NCBI GenBank assembly: GCA_963782555.1
Contig: CAWAKB010000005.1
Location: 1,054,001-1,118,000, forward strand
Reading direction: 5' to 3'
DNA from: Hyphomicrobium_A sp963782555
GTDB taxonomy: Bacteria; Pseudomonadota; Alphaproteobacteria; Rhizobiales; Hyphomicrobiaceae
Length of the DNA stretch: 64,000 nt
This document shows, piece by piece, positions 35,055 through 44,159 of this stretch. The notes below the pieces were generated by a model. That model was given only the letters and a program-made list of their open reading frames with translations. It was not told the origin of the DNA and ran no database searches. Position numbers and translations under genes: made by a program. Numbering within the stretch: the first letter of the stretch is position 1; each line of letters starts with the position of its first letter.

Positions 35055-35135
35055 GACGATTACATGACCCGCATCACCACCGTTGCTCCGGCCGGCGAGT
35101 GCCCGACGTTTCTCCGGTTCCTCGATCGCATCACG
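35055..35135 (+). pseudogene. Phage/plasmid primase fragment (P4/D5-type)
   Basis: A 27-codon stretch reads DDYMTRITTVAPAGECPTFL followed by RFLDRIT, which resembles the 'T..AV.PGG.CP.W..FL...T' segment seen in phage P4-type primase-helicases. The match ends abruptly at 35135 where integrase-like sequence begins in another frame. Small but distinctive; the assignment rests on motif memory only. Confidence 0.45.
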
Positions 35136-35141
35136 TGCAGA

Positions 35142-35458
35142 TCGTCACCAATACGCGAGGCCTGCCATGGACCGGGAATGGCTTTCGCGCGAGCTGGAAC
35201 GGCGCGCTGGAGCCGCCGCCGCAGAAGCACGGCGTGCTGCCGCGTCCGCACCCGCTATGGCCGATTAAACGTGCGGGGCTTGTCTTTCACGGACTACGCA
35301 AGTCCGCTGTGGCGACGCTGCTTGAGGCCGGCTGCACGACGGCAGAGGTCCAAGCGATCACCGGACAGTCAATGCAGATGGTCGAACACTACGCCAAGCA
35401 GGTGAACCAGAAGAAGCTGGCCGCGTCAGCGATCCTCAAGTGGGAGAACGCGACATGA
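35142..35458 (+). pseudogene. Tyrosine recombinase (integrase) C-terminal fragment
   Basis: About 105 residues of the catalytic domain end: TNTRGLPWTGNGFRASW, then HGLRKSAVATLLEAGCTTAE (the H-x-x-R motif), ITGQSMQMVEHYAKQVNQ with the nucleophilic Tyr. The first two thirds of the gene are missing, replaced by the primase fragment. It ends 75 bases from the 3' end of tRNA-Lys, the usual place for an island integrase. Confidence 0.8.
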
Positions 35459-35532
35459 ACCGAGTTTGTACAACGGCCCCTTCGACCTTGTACAGCCGCG
35501 ACCGTGCGATGGAGCTAAGTCATTGAGAAGAA

Positions 35533-35608
<76 letters not shown>

Positions 35609-35969
35609 GCGCCGCCTTCCCGGCTCCGTCCCGGCGGAGCCTTGTGCGGCCCGGCGCCATGACGGCCAACAAGACGGCAAAAGGGCCCGCCACGCGAGCC
35701 CTAGAAGCCCCAGCCTCTAGCACCATGAGGCGGCCCTGTCCAGCCGCCGCTCATGCGCCGGCGCGGCCGTCCAACCTTGCCATCGAGGCCAACGCCTCCC
35801 GTCACTCCGACCACGCCAGCGCTCGCATTTCTCCCCAGCGGCGGCGCTGCCGCGCGCGGGCGCCGATCTCTTCGCGCCCTTGGGCCCATCTGCTACATTG
35901 GGGACTCAACGTGCGAATCGATTTCGTTGCCGTTGTCCCCTCACCGGCCAATTGCTCCCTTGGTGATCG
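35609..35969. other. Intergenic region between tRNA-Lys and the PilZ gene
   Basis: About 360 bases. A hairpin, GGCTCCG / CGGAGCC (35622-35641), lies just upstream of the tRNA. Open frames here lack support. Confidence 0.45.
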
Positions 35970-36275
35970 ATGGACGACAAACGCAAAGCCTCAAGGCGCC
36001 GCGTCCTCAAGGAGGGCAAGATCGTCTATGCGGACGCCATGCGCGTGATCGACTGCACGATCCGCGACATGTCGGCCGACGGCGCGCGCCTCCTCATCGC
36101 CAACACCCTCGGCGTCCCCGACAACTTCAATCTGTACGAGAAATCGACAGGCCTGCTCTATCCCGCGAGCGTCGTCTGGCGCCGGAGCAATGCGCTTGGG
36201 GTCAAGTTCGATGGGCCGGCGACGAGCATCCACGACAGCGCCAACAAGCGCTATGCGCGGCTCAAATTCGGCTGA
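35970..36275 (+). CDS. PilZ-domain protein
   Basis: 101 residues. The N-terminal basic RKASRRRVLKEGKIVYAD is the PilZ RxxxR c-di-GMP-binding loop, followed by TIRDMSADGARLLIA (D/NxSxxG motif) and ASVVWRRSNALGVKFDG, the usual final strands. A single-domain PilZ protein of this size normally binds cyclic di-GMP and acts on a partner. It is convergent with the mreB-like gene; no operon partner is evident. Confidence 0.87.
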   Translation: MDDKRKASRRRVLKEGKIVYADAMRVIDCTIRDMSADGARLLIANTLGVPDNFNLYEKSTGLLYPASVVWRRSNALGVKFDGPATSIHDSANKRYARLKFG

Positions 36276-36314
36276 CCCGGGGGTCCGGCCCGTGCGGGTG
36301 CAAGGCGCCGCCCA

Positions 36315-37352
36315 TCAGGGCCGCATCAGCAGGTGGGCGTACTCGTCGAGCCCGGCAAGCACGGCGGCCGAGCCCTTGACCACGCAGTGCATGGGGTTCT
36401 TCTGCACGTGGAACTTGACGCCGACGCGCCGCGTCAGCGCCACGTCGATCTTGTCGAGCAGCGCCCCGCCGCCCGTCAGGTTGATGCCGCGCCGCATGAT
36501 GTCGCTCAAGACGTCGGGAGGCAGATCCTCGAGCGCGCGCTGCACGAAATCGGCGATCGTCTCGATCGGCTCGGACAGCGCCTCGGCGACGTCCTTGGGC
36601 GTAAGGATCACGCTCTTGGCCAGACCTCGGCGCAGATCGCGGCCGCGAATGTGCACCTCTGCCGCCCGGCCATTTATGCTGGCGAGCGCCGTCCCCGCCT
36701 CGACCTTGATGCGCTCGGCATTGGCCTCGCCGATCAGAAGCTGGTGCTGGCGCCGCACGTAGCGCACGATCGCCTCGTCCATGGCGTGCCCGGCGCAGCG
36801 CAAGGTGCGCGCCGAGACGATGATGCCGCTCGTCAGCACGGCGATGTCGGTGGTGCCGCCGCCGATGTCGACGACCATGGCGCCACCCGGCTCTTCGATG
36901 GGCAGGCCGGCGCCGAGCGAGGCGGCCACCGGCTCGGCAATCAGATAGACCTTGCGGGCGCCGAGCGACACCGCAGTCTCGTAGACGGCACGGCGCTCCA
37001 CCGGCGTGGCGCCCGCCGGCACGCAGATCAGAATGCGCGGCCGGCGAAACCCGAGCATCGACTTGGTGCGCTTGATGAACTGGCGCAGCATCTCCTCGGT
37101 GGCGAGGAAGTCGGCGATCACGCCGTCGCGCAGGGGGCGGACGATCTCCAGGCTCTCCGGCGCCCGCCCGATCAGCGACTTGGCCTTGCGCCCGACGGCC
37201 AGGATCTCGCGCACCCCGCGATGGGCGCGCACGGCGACGACGGAGGGCTCGTCAATGATGATGCCGCGGCCGGCCACGTACACGAGCGTGTTCGCCGTGC
37301 CGAGGTCAATCGCGACGTCGTCCGAGAAGGCGCTTGTCACACCCAGATGCAT
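36315..37352 (-). CDS. mreB: MreB-like rod-shape actin homologue
   Basis: 345 residues from the ATG at 37352. Actin-fold motifs are intact: phosphate-1 DVAIDLGTANTLVYVAGRGI, connect-1 GVIADFLATEEMLRQFIK, phosphate-2 AMVVDIGGGTTDIAVLTSG, adenosine GINLTGGGALLDKID. MreB polymers organise wall synthesis at the membrane. mreC/mreD are not adjacent, as they are in the usual locus, and several positions look divergent (KSMLGFRRPRILICVPAGAT), so this could be a second MreB paralogue rather than the main one. Confidence 0.85.
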   Translation of the reverse strand: MHLGVTSAFSDDVAIDLGTANTLVYVAGRGIIIDEPSVVAVRAHRGVREILAVGRKAKSLIGRAPESLEIVRPLRDGVIADFLATEEMLRQFIKRTKSMLGFRRPRILICVPAGATPVERRAVYETAVSLGARKVYLIAEPVAASLGAGLPIEEPGGAMVVDIGGGTTDIAVLTSGIIVSARTLRCAGHAMDEAIVRYVRRQHQLLIGEANAERIKVEAGTALASINGRAAEVHIRGRDLRRGLAKSVILTPKDVAEALSEPIETIADFVQRALEDLPPDVLSDIMRRGINLTGGGALLDKIDVALTRRVGVKFHVQKNPMHCVVKGSAAVLAGLDEYAHLLMRP

Positions 37353-37486
37353 CGTCAGCCCGCAGCCCCGGACGCGCCGGAGCAAGGCACATCGCAGGAC
37401 GATAGAGCGACTCTAGCGCCTGGCGCGTCAAGGCAGGTTTAACGCGTCTAAAGGCCCAAGCCAACGCGGCGCTGCGGCAGGGGGGC

Positions 37487-37525
37487 GGCGGCGCCCACCC
37501 CCCGAAAGGTTGGCCGGGCGCCGCC
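37487..37525. terminator. Strong hairpin downstream of leuA
   Basis: Perfect 10-base stem GGCGGCGCCC / GGGCGCCGCC (37487-37496, 37516-37525) in the leuA-mreB interval. No T-tract follows on either strand, so it may be a processing or rho-assisted end rather than a classic terminator. Confidence 0.5.
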
Positions 37526-37562
37526 GTCTGGTTGCGGGTCTCGCCGAAGCGAAGCTTAGCCC

Positions 37563-39137
37563 TCAGAGCGCCTGCTGCTGCACGCGCGCGGTCTTCTGGC
37601 GCTTGACCATCAGCTTGTTGAGCGCGGTGACGTAGGCGCGCGCCGAGGCGACCATGGTATCGGTGTCGGCGCCGCGGCCCGTCACCATGCGCCCGCCCTC
37701 CTCCAGCCGCACCGACACCTCGGCCTGGGCGTCCGTGCCCTCGGTCACGGCGTGCACCTGGTAGAGGTCGAGTTTGGCCTCGTGCGGGACCAGCATCTTG
37801 ATGGCGTTGAAGGTGGCATCCACCGGGCCGTTGCCGGTCGACTGCACGGTGTGTTGCACGCCCTCTATGTCGAGCGTCAGCGTCGCCGACTGCGGGCCCA
37901 TGTTGCCGGCGATGACGGTCAGGGAGACCACCTTCATGCGGTCGTGCATGTGGGCGATGCCCTCGTCGACGAGCGCCTCGATGTCCTCGTCGTAGACGTG
38001 CTTCTTGCGGTCGGCGAGCGCCTTGAAGCGCAGAAAAGCGTCCTCGAAGGCATTCTCGCCCAGCTCGTAGCCCAGCTCCTTGAGCTTGGCGCGGAAGGCA
38101 TTGCGGCCCGAATGCTTGCCCATGACCAGCGAGGTCTTGCCGACGCCAACCAATTCCGGCGTCATGATCTCGTAGGTCTGCTGGTATTTCAGGATGCCGT
38201 CCTGGTGGATGCCGCTCTCGTGCGCGAACGCATTACGCCCGACGATCGCCTTGTTGTACTGCACCGGGAAGTTGGTGACGGCGGACACGAGACGCGAGGC
38301 GCGCGACAGCATGGTGGTGTCGATGCGCGTGTCGTAAGGCAGCACGTCGCCGCGCGTCTTGATCGCCATCACGATCTCCTCGAGCGCGGCATTGCCGGCC
38401 CGCTCGCCGATGCCGTTGACCGCGCACTCGACCTGGCGCGCGCCCGCCTCCAGCGCCGCCAGCGTATTGGCGACGGCGAGCCCCAGATCATTGTGGCAAT
38501 GGGTGGAGAAGATAACCTTGTCTGACCCGGGCACGCGCTCGCGCACGCTGCGGAACATCGCGGCGTACTCCTGCGGCGTCGCATACCCCACGGTGTCGGG
38601 CAGGTTGATGGTGGTGGCGCCGGCTTTGATCGCCGCGTCCACGCACTGGCACAGGTAGTCGATCGGCGTGCGGGTGGCGTCCATCGCCGACCACTCGACG
38701 TCCTCCACCAGATTGCGGGCACGTGCGACGGTTGCCGTCACGATGTCCAGCACCTCGGCCTCGGTCTTGCGCATCTGGTGCGCCAAGTGGATGGGCGAGG
38801 TGGAGACGAAGGTGTGGATGCGCCCGCGCTTGGCATGGCGCACGGCCTCGCCCGCCCGGTCGATGTCGGCAAAGATGGCGCGCGCAAGGCCCGCGACCGT
38901 GGCGTTCTGCACCCGCTTGGCGATCGCGCTCACCGCCTCGAAGTCGCCTTCGGAGGCGATGGGGAAGCCCGCCTCGATGATGTCGACGCCCATGGCATCG
39001 AGGCAGTCGGCGACCTCGAGCTTCTCCTCAAAGGTCATGGTCGCGCCGGGGCATTGCTCGCCGTCGCGCAGCGTGGTGTCGAAGATCCGCACCCAATCGG
39101 TGCTGGGCTTTTGGTCCGTCTCGGAATTCGTGCTCAT
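37563..39137 (-). CDS. leuA: 2-isopropylmalate synthase
   Basis: 524 residues, the long (type I) form. The catalytic barrel starts VRIFDTTLRDGEQCPGATM, with metal/substrate motifs DIIEAGFP, HCHNDLGLAVANTLAALEAG, and GIGERAGNAALEE; HESGIHQDGILK is the family hallmark. The C-terminal leucine-sensing domain includes SLTVIAGNMGPQSATLTLDI and GNGPVDATFNAIKML. It condenses acetyl-CoA with 2-oxoisovalerate, the first step of leucine synthesis. The ilv genes lie 5 kb away on the same strand. A short upstream reading frame is not convincing as an attenuator. Confidence 0.95.
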   Translation of the reverse strand: MSTNSETDQKPSTDWVRIFDTTLRDGEQCPGATMTFEEKLEVADCLDAMGVDIIEAGFPIASEGDFEAVSAIAKRVQNATVAGLARAIFADIDRAGEAVRHAKRGRIHTFVSTSPIHLAHQMRKTEAEVLDIVTATVARARNLVEDVEWSAMDATRTPIDYLCQCVDAAIKAGATTINLPDTVGYATPQEYAAMFRSVRERVPGSDKVIFSTHCHNDLGLAVANTLAALEAGARQVECAVNGIGERAGNAALEEIVMAIKTRGDVLPYDTRIDTTMLSRASRLVSAVTNFPVQYNKAIVGRNAFAHESGIHQDGILKYQQTYEIMTPELVGVGKTSLVMGKHSGRNAFRAKLKELGYELGENAFEDAFLRFKALADRKKHVYDEDIEALVDEGIAHMHDRMKVVSLTVIAGNMGPQSATLTLDIEGVQHTVQSTGNGPVDATFNAIKMLVPHEAKLDLYQVHAVTEGTDAQAEVSVRLEEGGRMVTGRGADTDTMVASARAYVTALNKLMVKRQKTARVQQQAL

Positions 39138-39478
39138 CGGTTTCGTCTTTCGCTTCAGCCAACCCTAGCCAAGAGCTGGCGTTGATCCATCAGCTCGCTC
39201 GACTTCTTATCCCCTGAGCACCCGTCCCGGATCGTCCCGAGACCGTCGAGGCTCAGGGGCTGGTAAGGAGGAGGGTCAGGGTTGGAAGCGCGCACGCCGA
39301 GGGAGCGCTGCGGAGGATCTCCGCGCGGTCTGCAAATCGGCCGTCAATGGCGGTCGGCTGGCGCATGGGGAAGTCTAATAATACATTTGGGCGCATTTCG
39401 CCAGAGCGCTCAGCGGCCAAATCGGCGCACGGTTGACGATACGCCAATGGCCCCTTTCGGCTCCGGGGCCGTCCTGGC
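39138..39478. other. Intergenic region between PhzF and leuA genes
   Basis: About 340 bases. It should hold the leuA promoter on the minus strand. An 11-codon frame (ATG at about 39193, minus strand) contains only two Leu codons, so a leucine attenuator is not supported. No other feature seen. Confidence 0.4.
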
Positions 39479-40390
39479 TCAGGTTGCGATCGTGCCCTCG
39501 ACCACCCGCACCGCGTTGCCGCCGATGCGCACGGTATCGAGGCGGCCCCCCTCGACGACGAGCGTGAGCATGATCGAGCTCGGCCGCCCCATCTCCTGGC
39601 CCTGCTCGATCACCCGCTTGTGGGCCCCTTCGGGCAGGTCGTCGAAGGCACTCACCACCCCGGCAAAGCCCACGGCTGCGGCCCCCGTCGCCGGGTCCTC
39701 GGGTACCCCGAGTTGCGGAGCGAACATGCGAGCGTGGAACGATGCGCCCTTATGCACGCACTGGCGCGTGTAGAGGTAGACGCCATCGACCTCGCTCTCG
39801 GGGAAGGCCGACGCCCAGCTCGCCCCGTTGACCCGGGCCCTGGCGATCGCCTCCAGGCTGGCGATCGGCACGTAGGCGAACATGTTGCCGGCCCCGATGC
39901 GCAGCGCGGTATGGTTCTCGAACCCGATCTCCCTCGGCAGCAGCCCCAGCGCATCGGCAATGCGGTCCCGCGCCGGCAGCATTCCCGCCATCTCGGGCAG
40001 CTTGGGCGCGTCGAACTCGGCAAATGGCGCCTGGCCGGCCCTCAGCCGCACGCCGACACGCACGGCCCCGATCGCCTGCTCCAAAACGATGATGGCCTCG
40101 CGCTCGCCGTTGACGAGGGGCGCACGCAGCTCGGCGAGCAGAACGGCTGTCCCGATCGTCGGATGGCCGGCGAAGGGCAGCTCGCGCCCCGGCGTGAAGA
40201 TGCGGATCTTGGCCGAGTGTGCCGGGTTCTCCGGCTTCAAGACGAACACCGTCTCCGACAGGTTGAGCTCGTGTGCGATCACCTGCATCTGATCGGGCTT
40301 GACCCCGTCGGCGCCGAGCACCACGGCCAGAGGATTGCCCCCGAAGCGGCGGTCGGTGAAGACGTCGAGCGTGTGGAAGGCGAGCGCCAT
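39479..40390 (-). CDS. PhzF-family isomerase/epimerase-like protein
   Basis: 303 residues from the ATG at 40390. N-terminal FHTLDVFTDRRFGGNPLAVV and ANELNLSETVFV-type segment (AHELNLSETVFVLKP) mark the family; RIFTPGRELPFAGHPTIGTA includes the conserved GHPT, and EDPATGAAAVGFAG is the second-domain counterpart. PhzF proteins have a diaminopimelate-epimerase fold with two related halves. No phenazine genes are nearby, so a housekeeping or unknown isomerase role is more likely. Confidence 0.9.
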   Translation of the reverse strand: MALAFHTLDVFTDRRFGGNPLAVVLGADGVKPDQMQVIAHELNLSETVFVLKPENPAHSAKIRIFTPGRELPFAGHPTIGTAVLLAELRAPLVNGEREAIIVLEQAIGAVRVGVRLRAGQAPFAEFDAPKLPEMAGMLPARDRIADALGLLPREIGFENHTALRIGAGNMFAYVPIASLEAIARARVNGASWASAFPESEVDGVYLYTRQCVHKGASFHARMFAPQLGVPEDPATGAAAVGFAGVVSAFDDLPEGAHKRVIEQGQEMGRPSSIMLTLVVEGGRLDTVRIGGNAVRVVEGTIAT

Positions 40391-40440
40391 GCGAAGGTCC
40401 TGGGGAAGGCGCGCGCACTCTGCCGAATTGGCGGGCCGGG

Positions 40441-41166
40441 TCAAGCGGTTAATAGCTGGCGCAGCAGCGCTCTCGCATAGCGCGGCATCATGTCCTCGTC
40501 GATCTCGCCGACCGAGCGCACGATCACGATGTCGGCGAGCTCGGGCACGGACTCTCGGCGCACGTGGGCGAGAATGCGCTCGCGCAATGCCGCGGCCGGC
40601 AGCGGGCTGCGCCACTCGATGCCGATCGAGACAAGCGGCCCGGCGCGCGTGAGCAGGTAGCCCGGCACGCGCGCGAGGCTGGCGGGATCGAGCCCCGTCT
40701 CCTCGACGAGCTCGCGCGCGATGCTCCCCTCGATGTCGATCGCACCATCGGTCACATCGCGCGCGTCGATGAAGCCGCCCGGCGGATAGACAAAGCCCGC
40801 GTTGAGGTTGCCGCTCGTCTGACGTCCCAACAGCACGTGACCTTCCGCCGAGCGGATCACCGCCGAGCCGAAGCCGTCGCGCACGCTGGTATCCGCATAG
40901 CCACCCTCGCGCCAGTAGAGGAAGCTTTTGAAGTCGGTCTGCACGAACGTGCCGCTGAACGTCTCATCCTCGAGCCCCCACGCGCACAGCATGAAGACGG
41001 TGCCGTCAAACAGCTTGGGGCGCTGGGCGAGGGCGCGCTGCCAGTTGGCGGCGATCTCGGCTCGGCTCTGCTCGGCAAATGACCAGCGCTCGCGGGCGAC
41101 GCCGAGCGTGCACCGCGCAATTCTTTCGGATCGATCCTCTGTCTCCGGGGGCATTGGTGCTGCCAT
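40441..41166 (-). CDS. Nudix hydrolase
   Basis: 241 residues. The Nudix box lies at about 135-165: GGFIDARDVTDGAIDIEGSI then ARELVEETGLDP. The RELVEETGL half is canonical, but the loop before it is longer than the standard GX5EX7 spacing, a variation seen in some nucleotide-sugar or ADP-ribose hydrolases. The N-terminal 100 residues form a separate domain (TVFMLCAWGLEDETFSGTFV, DFKSFLYWREGGYAD). Substrate unknown. It is 50 bases upstream of the PhzF gene on the same strand. Confidence 0.85.
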   Translation of the reverse strand: MAAPMPPETEDRSERIARCTLGVARERWSFAEQSRAEIAANWQRALAQRPKLFDGTVFMLCAWGLEDETFSGTFVQTDFKSFLYWREGGYADTSVRDGFGSAVIRSAEGHVLLGRQTSGNLNAGFVYPPGGFIDARDVTDGAIDIEGSIARELVEETGLDPASLARVPGYLLTRAGPLVSIGIEWRSPLPAAALRERILAHVRRESVPELADIVIVRSVGEIDEDMMPRYARALLRQLLTA

Positions 41167-41710
41167 TGCCGCGCAGTCCTATTGGCATTTTTTCGAGCAC
41201 AACGAAAATCGACGGATATCTCGCCGCCAAAGCGAATGAAATCATTATTCCGCCGCGAGGTGACCATGCTCCTTCCCAGATCGCAGTGTGATATCGCAAG
41301 GCGCGCGCGAGGACCCTGCCCGGGGGTTAACACAGGGCAGGTCCGGCGGCGGCATCGACAGAAGAGACTATGGACGCCCGAATTACCGTCCGCTCGCGCG
41401 AGCGTTGCCGGGCTGACCCACATTGTTGCCTGCGCGTGACGCAGGCAGGCCGCACGGTCTTCACGTGCGGGCGTAAGGATCTGGAATCCGGCGGCACCGT
41501 CGCACGATGGTGCCGCTGGAGCGGACGGCGGAGGTCCCCGCTTCTCTGCCGTCCGTCTCCTTCGAGTGCTCGTCCCGAAGCCTCGTACCAGCTTCGGGAA
41601 CGAGCCCCGGACCCGGAAGGCTCGCGCGGCCGCAGCCACACGCTACCCTCCCCAAAGCGGCTGCGCGGGTCTTTCGTGGATCGCGCCGAAAGATCCCGCG
41701 CCGCCTTAAC
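41167..41710. other. Intergenic region, about 540 bases
   Basis: Several open frames overlap here on both strands but none has a ribosome site or recognisable motif. Local GC-rich inverted repeats exist (for example GGCAGGCCGC) but no clean terminator. I see nothing definite in it. Confidence 0.4.
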
Positions 41711-41956
41711 TCACTGCGGGTCGAAGCAGCCGAGCGCCTTCGAGCCGCACCCGTAGTAGCCCCAGATTTCCGCCGAGCAGCAGTACGTGCCGCGCCTGCA
41801 GCGCCAGCGATGCACCTTGCCCGTCAGCGTCACGTGGCGGCAGACTTTGGCGTGGTGATAGTGCTTTGCCTGCGCACCCGACATCGTTCCCGTTGCGATA
41901 GAGCCCCCGAACGCCAGCGCAAAAGCCAGCGCGGCGAGCGCAAAGAAGCGGATCAT
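41711..41956 (-). CDS. Secreted six-cysteine peptide, paralogue 1
   Basis: 81 residues from the ATG at 41956 (MIRFFALAALAFALAFGGSI), a clear signal peptide cut near SGAQA. The mature part has six cysteines spaced C-13-C-5-CC-9-C-6-C: KVCRH, HRWRC, TYCCSAEIW, YYGCGSKALGCFDPQ. The same spacing and much of the sequence recur in the gene at 42183. The even number of cysteines and export signal suggest a disulfide-bonded periplasmic peptide. Family unknown to me. Confidence 0.65.
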   Translation of the reverse strand: MIRFFALAALAFALAFGGSIATGTMSGAQAKHYHHAKVCRHVTLTGKVHRWRCRRGTYCCSAEIWGYYGCGSKALGCFDPQ

Positions 41957-42182
41957 GACAAACCTCCCTTTCATGTCAGTCGAGGCCGGCATCATGCCCG
42001 CATGGCGGCGCCAGAGCTATCGCTCCCACACCCGGGGGCACGGTCTTATCCACCGTAGCTTTCGGGCCCGCTTCGCATGCTTTGGCACGCACGACCGCTC
42101 TCGCGTCCTTTACCGGACGCGCCATAGTCGCGTGGCCAAGGCCAGATCAGGCGCCCGCGCGGCCCGTCGGCGTCTTTAATTT

Positions 42183-42413
42183 TTAGAGGCAGCCGAAGAG
42201 CTTGGAGCCGCAAGTATAGTAGTTGAGCATTTCCGCCGAGCAGCAGGGCCGATCCGCCCCGCAGCGCCAGGTCTTGATCTTGCCGGCAGCGGTCTTGTGC
42301 TTGCAGATCTTGGTGGCGTGCTTGCCGGCGGCCATCGCACCGGAGGTCGTGAATGCCAGCGGAGCGGCGGCGAGCGCTGCCGCAAGCGCCAGGCAGGCGA
42401 GAGTACGCATCAT
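42183..42413 (-). CDS. Secreted six-cysteine peptide, paralogue 2
   Basis: 76 residues with signal peptide MMRTLACLALAAALAAAPLA (cut near GAMA), GGGAG upstream of the start. Mature cysteines: KICKH, TWRC, RPCCSAEM, YYTCGSKLFGCL, identical spacing (C-13-C-5-CC-9-C-6-C) to the neighbour at 41711. Shared words: H..T..GK...WRC, CCSAE, YY.CGSK..GC. A tandem duplication is the simplest origin. It lies just downstream of ilvC (same strand) but separated by 80 bases. Confidence 0.7.
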   Translation of the reverse strand: MMRTLACLALAAALAAAPLAFTTSGAMAAGKHATKICKHKTAAGKIKTWRCGADRPCCSAEMLNYYTCGSKLFGCL

Positions 42414-42493
42414 GACAGAACTCCCTTGCTGAGCCCCCCTAGGGGGCCAGCATTATGCGCCCGCAAGCCCGCTTTGGCCGTTGCCGCCGCGCC

Positions 42494-43513
42494 TCAGTTG
42501 CGCGCCTTATCGACGAGCGCCTTGGCCTTGATCCACGGCATCATGCCGCGCAGACGCTCACCCACTTCCTCGATGGGATGGGCATCGTTTATGCGCCGGA
42601 TCGCCTTGAACTTGGGCTGACCCGCCTTGCACTCGCGTATCCATTCCGACGTGAAGGCGCCACTCTGGATGTCCTTGAGGATCTTCCTCATCTCCGTCTT
42701 GGTGCGCTGGGTGATGACCCGGGGACCCGACACGTACTCGCCGAACTCGGCCGTGTTCGACACCGAGTAGTTCATGTTGGCGATGCCGCCCTCGTAGATG
42801 AGGTCGACGATCAGCTTCACCTCGTGCAGGCACTCGAAGTAGGCCATCTCCGGCGCATAGCCGGCCTCCACCAGCGTCTCGAAGCCGGCGCGGATCAGCT
42901 CCACCAGCCCGCCGCACAAGACGACCTGCTCGCCGAAGAGGTCGGTCTCGCACTCCTCCCTGAAGCTCGTCTCGATGATGCCGGAGCGGCCGCCGCCGAT
43001 GGCGGAGGCATAGGAAAGGAAGAGATCGAGCGCGTTGCCGCTCTTGTCCTGGTGCACGGCCAGCAAGCACGGCACGCCGCCGCCCCTCTGGTATTCGCCG
43101 CGCACCGTATGGCCCGGGCCCTTGGGAGCGACCATGCCAACGTCGAGGTCGGCCCTAGGCTCGATCAGACGGAAGTGCACGTTGAGGCCGTGCGCGAACA
43201 TCAGGGCTGCGCCCTGTTTCATGTTGGCGGCGAGATGGTCCTTGTAGATGTCGGCCTGCAGCTCGTCAGGCGTCAGCATCATGATGACGTCGGCCCACTT
43301 GGCGGCGTCTGCCACCTCCATCACCTTGAGGCCTTCCTTCTCCGCCTTCTGCGCGCTCGCAGAGCCCTTGCGCAAGGCGATGGCGACCTCTTTGACGCCG
43401 CTGTCGCGCAGGTTCAGCGCGTGCGCGTGACCCTGGCTGCCGTAGCCGACGATCGCGACCTTCTTGGCCTTGATGAGATTGATGTCGGCATCACGATCGT
43501 AATAAACGCGCAT
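42494..43513 (-). CDS. ilvC: Ketol-acid reductoisomerase
   Basis: 339 residues, class I (short) enzyme. ATG at 43513 gives MRVYYDRDADINLIKAKKVA; NADPH site VAIVGYGSQGHAHALNLRDSG; catalytic KGPGHTVRGEY and the metal ligands in ETDLFGEQVVLCGG; C-terminal knot domain YFECLHEVKLIVDLIYEGG. It converts acetolactate to dihydroxyisovalerate in valine/isoleucine synthesis. It is last of ilvB-(unknown)-ilvN-ilvC on the minus strand. Confidence 0.96.
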   Translation of the reverse strand: MRVYYDRDADINLIKAKKVAIVGYGSQGHAHALNLRDSGVKEVAIALRKGSASAQKAEKEGLKVMEVADAAKWADVIMMLTPDELQADIYKDHLAANMKQGAALMFAHGLNVHFRLIEPRADLDVGMVAPKGPGHTVRGEYQRGGGVPCLLAVHQDKSGNALDLFLSYASAIGGGRSGIIETSFREECETDLFGEQVVLCGGLVELIRAGFETLVEAGYAPEMAYFECLHEVKLIVDLIYEGGIANMNYSVSNTAEFGEYVSGPRVITQRTKTEMRKILKDIQSGAFTSEWIRECKAGQPKFKAIRRINDAHPIEEVGERLRGMMPWIKAKALVDKARN

Positions 43514-43604
43514 GGCTGCTCTCTCTTGTGTTTGTCTTGGTCGGTGTTGGCTCGAATGGGCTGCCGGCGGCAGCCGAAGGCGGGTGGCGAGCGAAGCGCT
43601 CCTG

Positions 43605-44153
43605 TTAGAGACTGGCGGGGCCGCGGGCAATGGCGGCGACACCCGTGCGCGAGACCTCGACGAGGCCGAGCTCGGTCATGATCTGGATGAACTGCTCGAT
43701 CTTGGAGGAGCGCCCCGTGATCTCGAACACGAAGTGCTCCGTCGAGGCATCGATGACGCTGGCCCGAAAGATCTCGGCAAGACGCAGCGCCTCGATGCGC
43801 TTCTCGCCCCGGCCGGTGACCTTGATGAGCGCCAGCTCGCGCTCGAGCGCTTCGCCCTCGACCGTCAAATCGTTCACGCGATGGACGGGAACCAGCCGCT
43901 CGAGCTGATGCTTGATCTGCACGATGACGTCGGGTGTGCCGCGGGTGAGGATGGTGATGCGCGACAGGTGCTTCTCGTGCTCGGTCTCGGTCACCGTGAG
44001 CGAGTCGATGTTGTAGCCGCGTCCCGAGAACAGGCCGATGACGCGCGCCAGCACGCCCGGCTCGTTGTCGACCAGCACCGACAGCGTGCGCGCGACGACC
44101 GCTTGCTCGGCGCCCGGCCCCACGTAGTGCGTCTTGGAAAGGGTCTTCACCAT
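43605..44153 (-). CDS. ilvN: Acetolactate synthase regulatory (small) subunit
   Basis: 182 residues (also called ilvH). The N-terminal ACT domain is plain: LSVLVDNEPGVLARVIGLFS and GRGYNIDSLTVTETEHEKHL; a second ACT-like domain follows (LIKVTGRGEKRIEALRLAEI). It confers valine feedback on the large subunit. The 5' end lies 6 bases after the unknown gene at 44160, which separates it from ilvB. Confidence 0.95.
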   Translation of the reverse strand: MVKTLSKTHYVGPGAEQAVVARTLSVLVDNEPGVLARVIGLFSGRGYNIDSLTVTETEHEKHLSRITILTRGTPDVIVQIKHQLERLVPVHRVNDLTVEGEALERELALIKVTGRGEKRIEALRLAEIFRASVIDASTEHFVFEITGRSSKIEQFIQIMTELGLVEVSRTGVAAIARGPASL

Positions 44154-44159
44154 GGTCGG

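Noticed and set aside
39170..39240. Possible leucine leader peptide ahead of leuA
   Set aside because: The 11-codon frame has just two adjacent Leu codons and no terminator hairpin with a T-tract lies between it and leuA.
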